Source: Chondrosia reniformis (Eukaryota > Porifera > Demospongiae > Chondrillida > Chondrillidae). From it: 64,000 bases of DNA. A program made the translations under genes and the position numbers. Location: assembly GCA_947172415.1 (NCBI GenBank), contig OX359198.1, positions 3,069,401-3,133,400 on the forward strand, read 5' to 3'. Each line of letters begins with the position of its first letter. The stretch's first letter is position 1. Positions 46,553 to 62,363 of this stretch are shown one piece after another. Below the pieces are notes generated by a model. It was given only the letters and a program-made list of their open reading frames with translations, was not told the origin of the DNA and ran no database searches.

Positions 46553-49500
46553 ACATATATTGTGGAACCTACGTGACCGATGGTGTTACGGATGACATCT
46601 TCTGGATACAAGGTATTAGGTTGCCCTGGTTCAATACCTGGTTGGGTCCTTAAATAAGAAAAAAAGCATACATCTTATATATGTATTATATATCTTATAT
46701 ATAATATATATTGTATATATCTTATAGGCATATCATATATCTTATATATTGCATATATATGTAGAGTCAAAAGTGAGTGGTATATAAATAGGTCTTCATT
46801 TGGAACATATCTTGTGGAATACCCGTGACCGATGGTGTTATGGATGATATCTTCTGGATACCAGGTACGAGGATGCCCTGGTTCAATACCTGGTTGGGTC
46901 CTGAATAAAGAAAAAAAAGCATACATTTTATATATGTATTATATATCTTATATGTAATATATATTGTATATATCTTATATGCATATTATATATCTTATAT
47001 ATTGCATATATATGTAGAATGAAAAGTGAGTGGTATATAAATAGGACTTCATTTACAAGATATATTTTGGAACCCACGTGACCGATGGTGTTATGGATGA
47101 CATCTTCGGGATACCAGGTACGAGTATGCCCTGGTTCAATACCTGGTTTGGTCCTGAAAAAAGAAATATCTTATACGTAAGAGATATTGTATATATCTTA
47201 TATGCATATTATATATCTTATATATTGCATATTTATGTAGAGTCAAAAGTGAGTGGTATATAAGTAGAACTTTATTTACAAAATATATTGTGGAACCCAC
47301 GTGACCGATGGTGTTACGGATGACATCTTCTGGATACAAGGTACTAGGATGTCGTGGTTCAATACCAGGTTGGGTCCTGAAAAAAGACAAAAAGCATACA
47401 TCTTATAAAGGTATTTTATATCTTATGTGTAATATATATTGTATATATCTTATATGCATATAATATATCTTTTATATAACATATATATGTAGAGTCAAAA
47501 GTGAGTGGTATATAAATAGGACTTCATTTACGACATATATTGTGTAACCTACGTGACCGATGGTGTAACGGATAACATCTTCTGGATACAAGGTACTAGG
47601 TTGCCCTGGTTCAATACCTGGTTGGGTCCTTAAATAAGAAAAAAAAGCATACATCTTATATATGTATTATATATCTTATTTGTATTATATATCTTATATA
47701 TAATATATATTGTATATATCTTATATGCATATTATACATCTTATATATTGCATATATATGTAGAGTCAAAAGTGAGTGATATATAAATAAGACTTCATTT
47801 ACAACATATATTGTGGAACCTAAGTGACCGATGGTGTTACGGATGACATCTTCTGGATACAAGGTACGAGGATACCCTGGTTCAATACCTGGTTGGGTAC
47901 TTAAATAAGAAAAAAAAGCATACATCTAATATATGTATTATATATCTTATATATAATATATATTGTATATATCTTATAGGCATATCATATATCTTATATA
48001 TTGCATATATATGTAGAGTCAAAAGTGAGTGGTATATAAATAGGACTTCATTTGGAACATATCTTGTGGAATCCCCGTGACCGATGGTGTTATGGATGAT
48101 ATCTTCTGGATACCAGGTACTAGGATGCCCTGGTTCAATACCTGGTTGGGTCCTGAAAAAAGAAAAAAAAGCATACATCTTATATATGTATTATAAATCT
48201 TATATATAATATATATTGTATATATCTTATATGCATATTAAATATCTTATATATTGCATATATATGTAGAATTAAAAGTGAGTGGTATATAAATAGGACT
48301 TAATTTACAAGATATATTTTGGAACCCACGTGACCGATGGTGTTATGGATGACATCTTCTGGATACCAGGTACGAGGATGCCCTGGTTCAATACCTGGTT
48401 TGGTCCTGAAAAAAGAAATATCTTATACGTAAGAGATATTGTATATATCTTATATGCATATTATATATCTTAATATATTGCATATATATGTAGAGTCAAA
48501 AGTGAGTGGTATATAAGTAGAACTTTATTTACAACATATATTGTGGAACCCATGTGACCTATGCTGTTACGGATTACATCGTCTGGATACCAGGTACGAG
48601 GATACCCTGGTTCAATACCAGGTTGGGGCCTGAAAAAAGAAAAAAAGCATACATCTTATATATGTATTATATATCTTATATGTAATATATATTGTATATA
48701 TCTTATATGCATATTATATATCTTATATATTGCATATATATATACAGTCAAAAGAGAGTGGTATATAAATAGGACTTCATTTACAAAATATATTGTGGAA
48801 CCTACGTGACCGATGGTGTTACGGATGACATCTTCTGGATACAAGGTACTAGGATGCCGTGGTTCAATACCATGTTGGGTCCTGAAAAAAGCATACATCT
48901 AATAAAGGTATTTTATATCTTATGTGTAATATATATTGTATATATCTTATATGCATATAATATATCTTTTATATAACATATATATGTAGAGTCAAAAGTG
49001 AGTGGTATATAAATAGGACTTCATTTACGACATATATTGTGGAACCCACGAGACCGATGGTGTTATGGATGACATCTTCTGGATACCAGGTACGAGGATT
49101 CCCTGGTTCAATACCTGGTTGGGTCCTGAAAAGAGGAAAAAAAGCATACATCTTATATATGTATTATATATCTTATATGTAATATATATTGTATATATCT
49201 TATATGCATTTTATATATCATATATATTGCATATATATGTAGAGTCAAAAGTGAGTGGTATATAAATAGGACTTCATTTATGACATATATTGTGTAACCT
49301 ACGTGACCGATGGTGTAACGGATAACATCTTCTGGATACAAGGTACTAGGTTGCCCTGGTTCAATACCTGGTTGGGTCCTTAAATAAGAAAAAAAAGCAT
49401 ACATCTTATATATGTATTACATATCTTATTTGTATTATATATCTTATATATAATATATATTGTATATATCTTATAGGCATATCATATATCTTATATATTG

Positions 49501-49884
49501 CATATATATGTAGAGTAAAAAGTGAGTGGTATATAAATAGGACTTCATTTGGAACTTATCTTGTGGAATACCCGTGACCGATGGTGTTATGGATGATATC
49601 TTCTGGATACCAGGTACTAGGATGCCCTGGTTCAATACCTGGTTGGGTCCTGAAAAAGGAAAAAAAAGCATACATCTTATATATGTATTATATATCTTAT
49701 ATGTAATATATATTGTATATATCTTATATGCATATTATATATCGTATATATTGCATATATATGTAGAATTAAAAGTGAGTGGTATATAAATAGAACTTCA
49801 TTTACAGGATATATTTTGGAACCCACGTGACCGATGGTGTTATGGATGACATCTTCTGGATACCAGGTACGAGGATGCCCTGGT

Positions 49885-52800
49885 TCAATACCTGGTTTGG
49901 TCCTTAAAAAAGAAATATCTTATACGTAACAGATATTGTTTATATCTTATATGCATATTATATATTTTATATATTGCATATATATGTAGAGTCAAAAGTG
50001 AGTGGTATATAAATAGAACTTCATTTACAACATATATTGTGGAACCCATGTGACCTGTGCTGTTACGGATGACATCGTCTGGATACAAGGTACGAGGATA
50101 CCCTGGTTCAATACCAGGTTGGGTGCTGAAAAAAGAAAAAAACATACATCTTATATATGTATTATACATCTTCTTTGTAATATATATTGTATATATCTTT
50201 TATGCATATTATATATCTTATATATTGCATATATATACAGTCAAAAGAGAGTGGTATATAAATAGGACTTCATTTACAAAATATATTGTGGAACCCACGT
50301 GACCGATGGTTTTATGGATGACATCTTCTGGATACTAGGTACTAGGATGCCCTGGTTCAATACCTGGTTGGGTCCTGAATAAAGAAAAAAAAGCATACAT
50401 TTTATATATGTATTATATATCTTATATGTAATATATATTGTATATATTTTATATGCATATTATATATCTTATATATTGCATATATATGTAGAATTAAAAG
50501 TGAGTGGTATATAAATAGGACTTCATTTACAAGATATATTTTGGAACCTACGTGACCGATGGTGTTATGGATGACATCTTCTGGATACCAGGTACGAGGA
50601 TGACCTGGTTCAATACCTGGTTTGGTCCAGAAAAAAGAAAAAAAGCATACATCGTATATATGTATTATATATCTTATACGTAAGAGATATTGTATATATC
50701 TTATATGCATTTTATATATCATATATATTGCATATATATGTAGAGTCAAAAGTGAGTGGTATATAAATAGGACTTCATTTATGACATATATTGTGTAACC
50801 TACGTGACCGATGGTGTTACGGATAATATCTTTTGGATACAAGGTACTAGTACGAGGATGCCCTGGTTCAATACCTGGTTGGGTCCTGAAAAAGGAAAAA
50901 AAAGCACACATCTTATATATTTATTATATATCTTATATGTAATATATATTGTATATATCTTATATGCATATTATATATCGTATATATTGCATATATATGT
51001 AGAATTAAAAGTGAGTGGTATATAAATAGAACTTCATTTACAGGATATATTTTGGAACCCACGTGACCGATGGTGTTATGGATGACATCTTCTGGATACC
51101 AGGTACGAGGATGCCCTGGTTCAATACCTGGTTTGGTCCTTAAAAAAGAAATATCTTATACGTAACAGATATTGTTTATATCTTATATGCATATTATATA
51201 TTTTATATATTGCATATATATGTAGAGTCAAAAGTGAGTGGTATATAAATAGAACTTCATTTACAACATATATTGTGGAACCCATGTGACCTGTGCTGTT
51301 ACGGATGACATCGTCTGGATACAAGGTACGAGGATACCCTGGTTCAATACCAGGTTGGGTCCTGAAAAAAGAAAAAAGCATACATCTTATATATGTATTA
51401 TACATCTTCTATGTAATATATATTGTATATATCTTTTATGCATATTATATATCTTATATATTGCATATATATACAGTCAAAAGAGAGTGGTATATAAATA
51501 GGACTTCATTTACAAAATATATTGTGGAACCCATGTGACCGATGGTTTTATGGATGACATCTTCTGGATACTAGGTACTAGGATGCCCTGGTTCAATACC
51601 TGGTTGGGTCCTGAATAAAGAAAAAAAAGCATACATTTTATATATGTATTATATATCTTATATGTAATATATATTGTATATATCTTATATGCATATTATA
51701 TATCTTATATATTGCATATATATGTAGAATTAAAAGTGAGTGGTATATAAATAGGACTTTATTTACAAGATATATTTTGGAACCTACGTGACCGATGGTG
51801 TTATGGATGACATCTTCTGGATACCAGGTACGAGGATGACCTGGTTCAATACCTGGTTTGGTCCAGAAAAAAGAAAAAAAGCATACATCGTATATATGTA
51901 TTATATATCTTATACGTAAGAGATATTGTATATATCTTATATGCATTTTATATATCATATATATTGCATATATATGTAGAGTCAAAAGTGAGTGGTATAT
52001 AAATAGGACTTCATTTATGACATATATTGTGTAACCTACGTGACCGATGGTGTTACGGATAATATCTTTTGGATACAAGGTACTAGTACGAGGATGCCCT
52101 GGTTCAATACCTGGTTGGGTCCTGAAAAAGGAAAAAAAAGCACACATCTTATATATTTATTATATATCTTATATGTAATATATATTGTATATATCTTATA
52201 TGCATATTATATATCGTATATATTGCATATATATGTAGAATTAAAAGTGAGTGGTATATAAATAGAACTTCATTTACAGGATATATTTTGGAACCCACGT
52301 GACCGATGGTGTTATGGATGACATCTTCTGGATACCAGGTACGAGGATGCCCTGGTTCAATACCTGGTTTGGTCCTTAAAAAAGAAATATCTTATACGTA
52401 ACAGATATTGTTTATATCTTATATGCATATTATATATTTTATATATTGCATATATATGTAGAGTCAAAAGTGAGTGGTATATAAATAGAACTTCATTTAA
52501 AACATATATTGTGGAACCCATGTGACCTGTGCTGTTACGGATGACATCGTCTGGATACAAGGTACGAGGATACCCTGGTTCAATACCAGGTTGGGTCCTG
52601 AAAAAAGAAAAAAGCATACATCTTATATATGTATTATACATCTTCTATGTAATATATATTGTATATATCTTTTATGCATATTATATATCTTATATATTGC
52701 ATATATATACAGTCAAAAGAGAGTGGTATATAAATAGGACTTCATTTACAAAATATATTGTGGAACCCACGTGACCGATGGTTTTATGGTTGACATCTTC

Positions 52801-53382
52801 TGGATACTAGGTACTAGGATGCCCTGGTTCAATACCTGGTTGGGACCTGAATAAAGAAAAAAAGCATACATTTTATATATGTATTTTATATCTTATATGT
52901 AATATATATTGTATATATCTTATATGCATATTATATATCTTATATATTGCATATATATGTAGAATTAAAAGTGAGTGGTATATAAATAGGACTTCATTTA
53001 CAAGATATATTTTGGAACCTACGTGACCGATGGTGTTATGGATGACATCTTCTGGATACCAGGTACGAGGATGACCTGGTTCAATACCTGGTTTGGTCCA
53101 GAAAAAAGAAAAAAAGCATACATCGTATATATGTATTATATATCTTATACGTAAGAGATATTGTATATATCTTATATGCATTTTATATATCATATATATT
53201 GCATATATATGTAGAGTCAAAAGTGAGTGGTATATAAATAGGACTTCATTTATGACATATATTGTGTAACCTACGTGACCGATGGTGTTACGGATAATAT
53301 CTTTTGGATACAAGGTACTAGTACGAGGATGCCCTGGTTCAATACCTGGTTGGGTCCTGAAAAAGGAAAAAAAAGCACACAT
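49885..53382 (+). repeat. Higher-order repeat of ~1236 bp, about three copies
   Basis: Blocks starting at 49885, 51121 and 52357 are almost identical over ~1236 bp (five monomers, one of them the short type). Likewise 50402, 51638 and 52873. The few differences between copies indicate recent amplification. Confidence 0.88.
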
Positions 53383-55102
53383 CTTATATATTTATTATAT
53401 ATCTTATATGTAATATATATTGTATATATCTTATATGCATTTTATATATCATATATATTGCATATATATGTAGAGTCAAAAGTGAGTGGTATATAAATTG
53501 CACTTCATTTACGACATATATTGTGTAACCTACGTGACCGATGGTGTAACGGATAACATCTGGATACAAGGTACTAGGTTGCCCTGGTTAAATACCTGGT
53601 TGTGTCCTTAAATAAGAAAAAAAGCATACATCTTATATATGTATTATATATCTTATATATAATATATATTGTATATATCTTATATGCATATTATACATAT
53701 TATATATTGCATATATATGTAGAGTCAAAAGTGAGTGATATATAAAAAAGGCTTCATTTACAACATATATTGTGGAACCTACGTGACCGATGGTGTTACA
53801 GATGACATCTTCTGGATACAAGGTACTAGGTTGCCCTGGTTCATTACCTGGTTGGGTCCTTAAATAAGAAAAAAAAGCATACATCTTATATATGTATTAT
53901 ATATCTTATATATAATATATATTGTATATATCTTATAGGCATACTATATATCTTATATATTGCATATGTATGTAGAGTCAAAAGTGAGTGGTATATAAAT
54001 AGGACCTCATTTGGAACATATATTGTGGAACCCCCGTGACCGATGGTGTTATGGATGATATCTTCTGGATACCAGGTACTAGGATGCCCTGGTTCAATAC
54101 CTGGTTGGGTCCTGAATAAAGAAAAAAAAGCATACATCTTATAAAGGTATTATATATCTTATATGTAATACATTTTGTATATATCTTATAGGCACATTAT
54201 ATATCTTATATATTGCATATATATATACAGTCAAAAGAGGGTGGTATATAAATAGGACTTCATTTACAAAATATATTGTGGAACCCACGTGACCGATGGT
54301 GTTACGGATGACATCTTCTGGATACAAGGTACTAGGATGCCCTGGTTCAATACCAAGTTGGATCCTGAAAAAAGAAAAAAGCATACATCTTATAAAGGTA
54401 TTTTATATCTTATGTGTAATATATATTGTATATATCTTATATGCATATAATATATCTTTTATATAACATATATATGTAGAGTCAAAAGTGAGTGGTATAT
54501 AAATAGGACTTCATTTATGACATATATTGTGGAACCAACGAGACCGATGGTGTTATGGATGACATCTTCTGGTTACCAGGTACGAGGATTCCCTGGTTCA
54601 ATACCTGGTTGGGTCCTGAAAGGAGGAAAAAAGCATACATCATATATATGTATTATATATCTTATATGTAATATATATTGTATATATCTTATATGCATTT
54701 TATATATCATATATATTGCATATATATGTAGAGTCAAAAGTGAGTGGTATATAAATTGCACTTCATTTACGACATATATTGTGTAACCTACGTGACCGAT
54801 GGTGTAACGGATAACATCTTATGGATACAAGGTACTAGGTTACCCTGGTTCAATACCTGGTTGGGTCCTTAAATAAGAAAAAAAAGCATACATCTTATAT
54901 ATGTATTATATATCTTATATATAATATATATTGTATATATCTTATATGCATATTATATATCTTATATATTGCATATACATGTAGAGTCAAAAGTGAGTGA
55001 TATATAAATAAGACTTCATTTACAACATATATTGTGGAACCTCCGTGACCGATGGTGTTACGGATGACATCTTCTGGATACAAGGTACTAGGATGCCCTG
55101 GT

Positions 55103-56154
55103 TCAATACCTGGTTGGGTCCTTAAATAAGAAAAAAAAGCATACATCTAATATATTTATTATATATCTTATATATAATATATATTGTATATATCTTGTAG
55201 GCATATTATATATCTTATATATTGCATATATATGTAGAGTCAAAAGTGAGTGGTATATAAATAGGACTTCATTTGGAACATATCTTGTGGAAGCCCCGTG
55301 ACCGATGGTGTTATGGATGATATCTTCTGGATACCAGGTACTAGGATGCCCTGGTTCAATACCAGGTTGGGTCCTGAAAAAAGAAAAAAGCATACATCTT
55401 ATATATGTATTATATATCATATATGTAATATATATTGTATATATCTTATATGCATATTATATATCTTATATATTGCATATATATGTAGAATTAAAAGTGA
55501 GTGGTATATAAATAGGACTTCATTTACAAGATATATTTTCGAACCCACATGACCGATGGTGTTATGGATGACATCTTCTGGATACCAGGTACGAGTATTC
55601 CCTGGTCCAATACCTGGTTGGGTCCTGAAAAGAGGAAAAAAAGCATACATCTTATATATGTATTATATATCTTATATGTAATATATATTGTATATATCTT
55701 GTAGGCATATTATATATCTTATATATTGCATATATATGTAGAGTCAAAAGTGAGTGGTATATAAATAGGACTTCATTTGGAACATATCTTGTGGAAGCCC
55801 CGTGACCGATGGTGTTATGGATGATATCTTCTGGATACCAGGTACTAGGATGCCCTGGTTCAATACCAGGTTGGGTCCTGAAAAAAGAAAAAAGCATACA
55901 TCTTATATATGTATTATATATCATATATGTAATATATATTGTATATATCTTATATGCATATTATATATCTTATATATTGCATATATATGTAGAATTAAAA
56001 GTGAGTGGTATATAAATAGGACTTCATTTACAAGATATATTTTCGAACCCACATGACCGATGGTGTTATGGATGACATCTTCTGGATACCAGGTACGAGT
56101 ATTCCCTGGTCCAATACCTGGTTGGGTCCTGAAAAGAGGAAAAAAAGCATACAT
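55103..56154 (+). repeat. Dimer duplication, 504 bp
   Basis: About 504 bp ending near 55650 is repeated without visible change up to ~56154. Shared private variants are CTTGTAGGCATATT, GGAAGCCCCGTGACC, TATATATCATATATG and TTTTCGAACCCACATGACC. Confidence 0.85.
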
Positions 56155-59100
56155 CTTATATATGTATTATATATCTTATATGTAATATATATTGTATATA
56201 TCTTATATGCATATTATATATCTTATATATTGCATATATATGTAGAGTCAAAAGTGAGTGGTATATAAATAGGACTTCATTTACGACATATATTGTGGAA
56301 CCCACGTGACCGATGGTGTTATGGATGACATCTTCTGGATACCAGGTACGAGGATTCCCTGGATCAATACCTGGTTGGGTCCTGAGAAGAGGAAAAAAAG
56401 CATACATCTTATATATGTATTATTTATCTTATATGTAATACATATTGTATATATCTTATATGGATATTATATATCTTATATATTGCTTATATAAGTAGAG
56501 TTAAAAGTGAGTGGTATATAAATAGGACTTCATTTACGACATATAATGTGGAACCCACGTGACCTATGGTGTTATGGATTACATCGTCTGGATACAAGCT
56601 ACGAGGATGCCCTGGTTCAATACAAGGTTGGGTCCTGGAAATAGAAAAAAAAGCATACATCTTATATATGTATTATATATCTTATATGTAATATATATTG
56701 TATATATCCTATATGCATATTATATATCTTATATATTGCATATATAAGTAGTGTCAAAAGTGAGTGGTATATAAATAGGACTTCATTTACGACATATAAT
56801 GTGGAACCCAAGTGACCTATGCTGTTATGGATGACATCGTCTGGATACAAGCTACGAGGATGCCCTTGTTTAATACCAGGTTGGGTCCTGAAAAAAGAAT
56901 AAAAACATACATCTTATATATGTATTATATATCATATATGTAATATATATCATATATGTAATATATATTGCATATATCTTATATGCATATTATATATCTT
57001 ATATATTGCATATATATGTAGAGTCAAAAGTGAGTGGTATATAATTAGGACTTCATTTACAACATATATTGTGCAACCAACGTGACCGATGGTGTTATGG
57101 ATGACATCTTCTGGAGACCAGGTACGAGGATGCCCAGGTTCAATACCATGTTGGGTCCTGAAAAAAGAAAAAAAGCATACATCTTATAAAGGTATTATAT
57201 ATCTTATATGTAATATATATTGTATATATCTTATATATTGCATATATATGTAGTCAAAAGTGAGTGGTATATAAATAGGACTTCATTTAAAACATATATT
57301 GTGGAACCCCCGTGACCGATGGTGTTACGGATGACATTGTCTGAATACAAGGTACGAGGATGCCCTGGTTCAATACATGATTGGGTTCTGAAAAAAGAAA
57401 AAATAGCATACATCTTATAAAAGTATTACATATCTTATATGTAATATATATTGTATATATCTTATATGCATATTATATATCTTATATATTGCATATATAA
57501 GTAGAGTCAAAAGTGAGTGGTATATAAATAGGACTTCATTTACGACATATAATGTGGAACCCACGTGACCTATGGTGTTATGGATGACATCTTTTGGATA
57601 CCAGGTCCGAGGATGCCCTGGTTCAATACCATGCTGGGTCCTGAAAAAAGAAAAAATAGCATACATCTTATAAAAGTATTATATATCTTATATGTAATAT
57701 ATATTGTATATATCTTATATGCATATTACATATCTTATATATTGCATATATATGTAGTCAAAAGTGAGTGGTATATAAATAGGACTTCATTTACAACATA
57801 TATTGTGGAACCCCCGTGACCGACGGTGTTACGGATGACATCGTCTGGAAAAAAGGAACGAGGATGCCCTGGTTCAATACAAGATTGTGTTCTGAAAAAA
57901 GAAAAAAAAGGATACATCTTATATATGTATTATATATCTTATATGTATTATATATTGTTTATATCTTATATGCATATTATATATCTTATATATTGCATAT
58001 ATATGTAGAGTCAAAAGTGAGTGGTATACAAATAGGACTTCATTTACGACATATAATGTAGAACCCACGTGACCTATGGTGTTATGGATGACATCGTCTG
58101 GATACAAGCTACGAGGATGCCCTTGTTCAATACCAGGTTGGGTCCTGAAAAAAGAAAAAAAAGCATACATCTTATATATGTATTATATATCATATATGTA
58201 ATATATATTGCATATATCTTATATGCATATTTTATCTTATATATTGCATATATATTTAGAGTCAAAAGTGAGTGGTATATAAATAGGACTTCATTTACAA
58301 CATATATTGTGGAACCCACGTGACCGATGGTGTTATGGATGACATCTTCTGGATACCAGGTACGAGGATGCCCTGGTTCAATACCTGGTTGGGTCCTGAA
58401 TAAAGAAAAAAAAGCATACATCTTATATATGTATTATATATCTTATATGTAATATATATTGTATATATCTTATATGCATATTATATATCTTATATATTGC
58501 ATATATATGTAGAATTAAATGTGATTGGTATATAAATAGGACTTCATTTACAAGATATATTTTGGAACCCACGTGACCGATAGTGTTATGGATGACATCT
58601 TCTGGATACCAGGTACGAGGATGCCCTGGTTCAATACCTGGTTTGGTCCTGAAAAAAGAAATATCTTATACGTAACAGATATTGTATATATCTAATATGC
58701 ATATTATATATCTTATATATTGCATATATATGTAGAGTCAAAAGTGAGTGGTATATATATAGGACTTCATTTATGACATATATTGTGTAACCTGCGTGAC
58801 CGATGGTGTTACGGATAATATCTTTTGGATACAAGGTACTAGTACGAGGATGCCCTGGTTCAATACCTGGTTGGGTCCTGAAAAAAGTAAAAAAAAGCAC
58901 ACATCTTATATATGTATTATATATCTTATATGTAATATGTATTGTATATGTCTTAAATGTAATATATATTGTATATATCTTATATGCATATTATATATCT
59001 TATATATTGCATATATATGTAGTCAAAAGTGAGTGGTATATAAATAGGACTTCATTTACAACATATATTGTGGAACCCCCTTGACCGATGGTGTTACGGA

Positions 59101-61032
59101 TGATATCGTCTGGATACAAGGTACGAGGATGCCCTGGTTCAATATAAGGTTGGGTCCTGAAAAAAGAAAAAAAGCATACATCTTATATATGTATTATATA
59201 TCATATATGTAATATATATTGCATATATCTTATATGCATATTATATATCTTATATATTGCATATATATGTAGAGTCAAAAGTGAGTGGTATATAAATAGG
59301 ACTTCATTTACAATATATATTGTGGAACCCACGTGACCGATGGTGTTATGGATGACATCTTCTGGATACCAGGTACGAGGATGCCCTGGTTCAATACCAG
59401 GTTGGGTCCTGAAAAAAGAAAAAAAGCATACATCTTATAAAGGTATTATATATCTTATATGTAATATATAATGTATATATCTTATATGCATATTATATAT
59501 CTTATATATTGCATATATATATAGTCAAAAGTGTGGGGTATATAAATAGGACTTCATTTACAAAATATATTGTGGAACCCACGTGACTATGGCGTTACGA
59601 ATGTCAACGTCTGGATACAAGCTATGAGGATGCCCTGGTTCAATACCAGGTTGGGTCCTGAAAATAGAAAAAAAAGCATACATCTTATATATGTATTATA
59701 TATCTTATATGTAATATATATTGTATATAACTTATATGCATATTATATATCTTATATATTGCATATATATGTAGAGTCAAAAGTGAGTGGTATATAAATA
59801 GGACTTCATTTACGACATATATTGTGGAACCCACGTGACCGATGGTGTTATGGATGACATCTTGTTGATACCAGGTACGGGGATTCCCTGGTTTAATACC
59901 TGGTTGGGTCCTGAAAAGAGAAAAAAAGCATACATCTTATATATGTATTATATATCTTATATGTAATATATATTGTATATATCTTATATGCATATTATAT
60001 ATCTTATATATTGCATATATATGTAGAATTAAATGTGAGTGGTATATAAATAGGACTTCATTTACAAGATATATTTTGGAACCCACATGACCGATGGTGT
60101 TATGGATGACATCTTCTGGATACCAGGTACGAGGATGCCCTGGTTCAATACCTGGTTTGGTCTTGAAAAAAGAAATATCTTATACGTAACAGATATTGTA
60201 TATATCTTATATGCATATTATATATCTTATATATTGCATATATATGTAGAGTCAAAAGTGAGTGGTATATAAATAGGACTTCATTTATGACATATATTGT
60301 GTAACCTACGTGACCTATGGTGTTATGGATAATATCTTTTGGATACAAGGTACTAGTACGAGGATGCCCTGGTTCAATACCTGGTTGGGTCCTGAAAAAG
60401 GAAAAAAAGCACACATCTTATATATGTATTATATATCTTATATGTAATATGTATTGTATATATCTTAAATGTAATATATATTGTATATATCTTATATGCA
60501 TTTTATATATCATATATATTGTATATATATGTAGAGTCAAAAGTGAGTGGTATATAAATTTCACTTCTTTTACGACATATATTGTGTAATCTACGTGACC
60601 GATGGTGTAACGGATAACATCTTCTGGATACAAGGTACTAGGTTGCCCTGGTTCAATACCTGGTTTGGTCCTTAAATAAGAAAAAAAAGCAAACATCTTA
60701 TATATGTATTATATATCTTATATATAATATATATTGTATATATCTTATATGCATATATACATCTTATATATTGCATATATATGTAGAGTCAAAAGTGAGT
60801 GGTATATAAATTGCACTTCATTTACAACATATATTGTGGAACCTACGTGACCGATGGTGTTACGGATGACATCTTCTGGATACAAGGTACTAGGATGCCC
60901 TGGTTCAATACCAGGTTGGGTCCTGAAATAAGAAAAAAAAGCAAAGATCTTATATATGTATTATATATCTTATATGTAATATATATTTTATATATCTTAT
61001 ATGCATATTATATATCTTATATATTGCATATA

Positions 61033-61581
61033 CAGTGGGCTCTCATTTATCCGGACCTGATTTATCCGGAAATCTCATATATCCGGTGTTTGAACTTAGG
61101 AACAAAAATTTTGCCATACAAAAGTATAGGAAATTATACTGAGTTATCCGAAACTGGGATATCCGTATCCGGCACTGCAGCGTGGGAACCACGCGCTGAT
61201 TCTCCATACATTTCACACTTATCCGTCCGACTTTGAAGTATTTTTAAAGAAGATTCTGTTGATATCGGGCGAACAACGATTAGTGATATCCTTCGTGATG
61301 CAGACAAGTGGGCCAGCGTTGAGGACTCCAGCTCGACCAAGCACTGTCAGGGACGTTTTGCGCAGCTAGAGGAGGCTCTTTGGATTTGGTTCGGCAATAT
61401 TCGCTCTCAAAGTTTGTCCATTTCACCTATTCCTTTTGAAGAGCTTGTACTATATAGCACTGTCTTTCTGTCTTTCTTCCATGATAAAGGTAACTGTATG
61501 TCTATATTTCTTATCCGACATCTCATTTATCCAGCACATTTTGCTGGGAACAAATGTCGTCGGATAAATGAGAGCCCACTG
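61033..61581 (+). mobile_element. pogo/Tigger-like DNA transposon, 21-bp perfect TIRs, TA TSD
   Basis: The element begins CAGTGGGCTCTCATTTATCC and ends with the exact reverse complement (61561-61581). It is flanked by TA (61031-61032 and 61582-61583). Excision restores GCATATATATGTAG of the satellite. At 549 bp it is far shorter than an autonomous Tigger (about 2-3 kb), so it is an internally deleted copy that still has part of the transposase DNA-binding region. Terminal CAGTGG, TA target and the STOP-rich ATCCG repeats (several ATCCGG words near both ends) are typical for pogo-group elements. Confidence 0.92.
61261..61460 (+). pseudogene. pogo/Tigger transposase N-terminal fragment
   Basis: An uninterrupted frame with no start codon reads DIGRTTISDILRDADKWASV, then CQGRFAQLEEALWIWFGNIR and SQSLSISPIPFEEL. 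This matches the junction of the psq-type HTH ('TVS.IL..K.KW') and the CENP-B-type HTH ('F..LE.AL..WF...R..G..IS...I.E') of Tigger/pogo transposases, proteins that bind the element's own TIRs. The catalytic DDE domain is absent. The residues downstream of ~61440 are no longer family-like. Confidence 0.82.
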
Positions 61582-62363
61582 TATATGTAGAGTCAAAAGT
61601 GAGTGGCATATAAATAGAACTTCATTTACAACATATATTGTGGAACCCATTTGACCTATGCTGTTACGGATGACATCGTCTGGATACAAGGTACGAGGAT
61701 ACCCTGGTTAAATACCAGGTTGGGTCCTGAAAAAAGAAAAAAAGCATACATCTTATATATGTATTATACATCTTATATGTAATATATATTGTATATATCT
61801 TATATGCATATTATATATCTTATATATTGCATATATATGTACAGTCAAAAGAGAGTGGTATATAAATAGGACATCATTTACAAAATATATTGTGGAACCC
61901 ACGTGACCGATGGTGTTACGGATGACATCTTCTGGATACAAGGTACTAGGATGCCCTGGTCAATACCAGGTTGGGTACTGAAATAAGAAAAAAAAGCAAA
62001 GATCTTATATATGTATTATATATCTTATATGTAATATATATTGTATACATTTTATATGCATATTATATATCTTATATATTGCATATATATGTAGAGTCAA
62101 AAGTGAGTGGTATATAAATAGAACTGCATTTACAACATATATTGTGGAACCCACGTACCGATGGTGTTATGGATTACATCGTCTGGATACAAGTTACGAG
62201 GATGCCTTGGTTCAATACCTAGTTGGGTCCTGAAAAGAGAAAAAAAGCATACATCTTATATATGTATTATATATCTTATATGTATTATATATTGTATATA
62301 TCTTATATGCAAATAATATATCTTATATATTGCATATATATGTAGAGTCAAAAGTGAGTGGTA

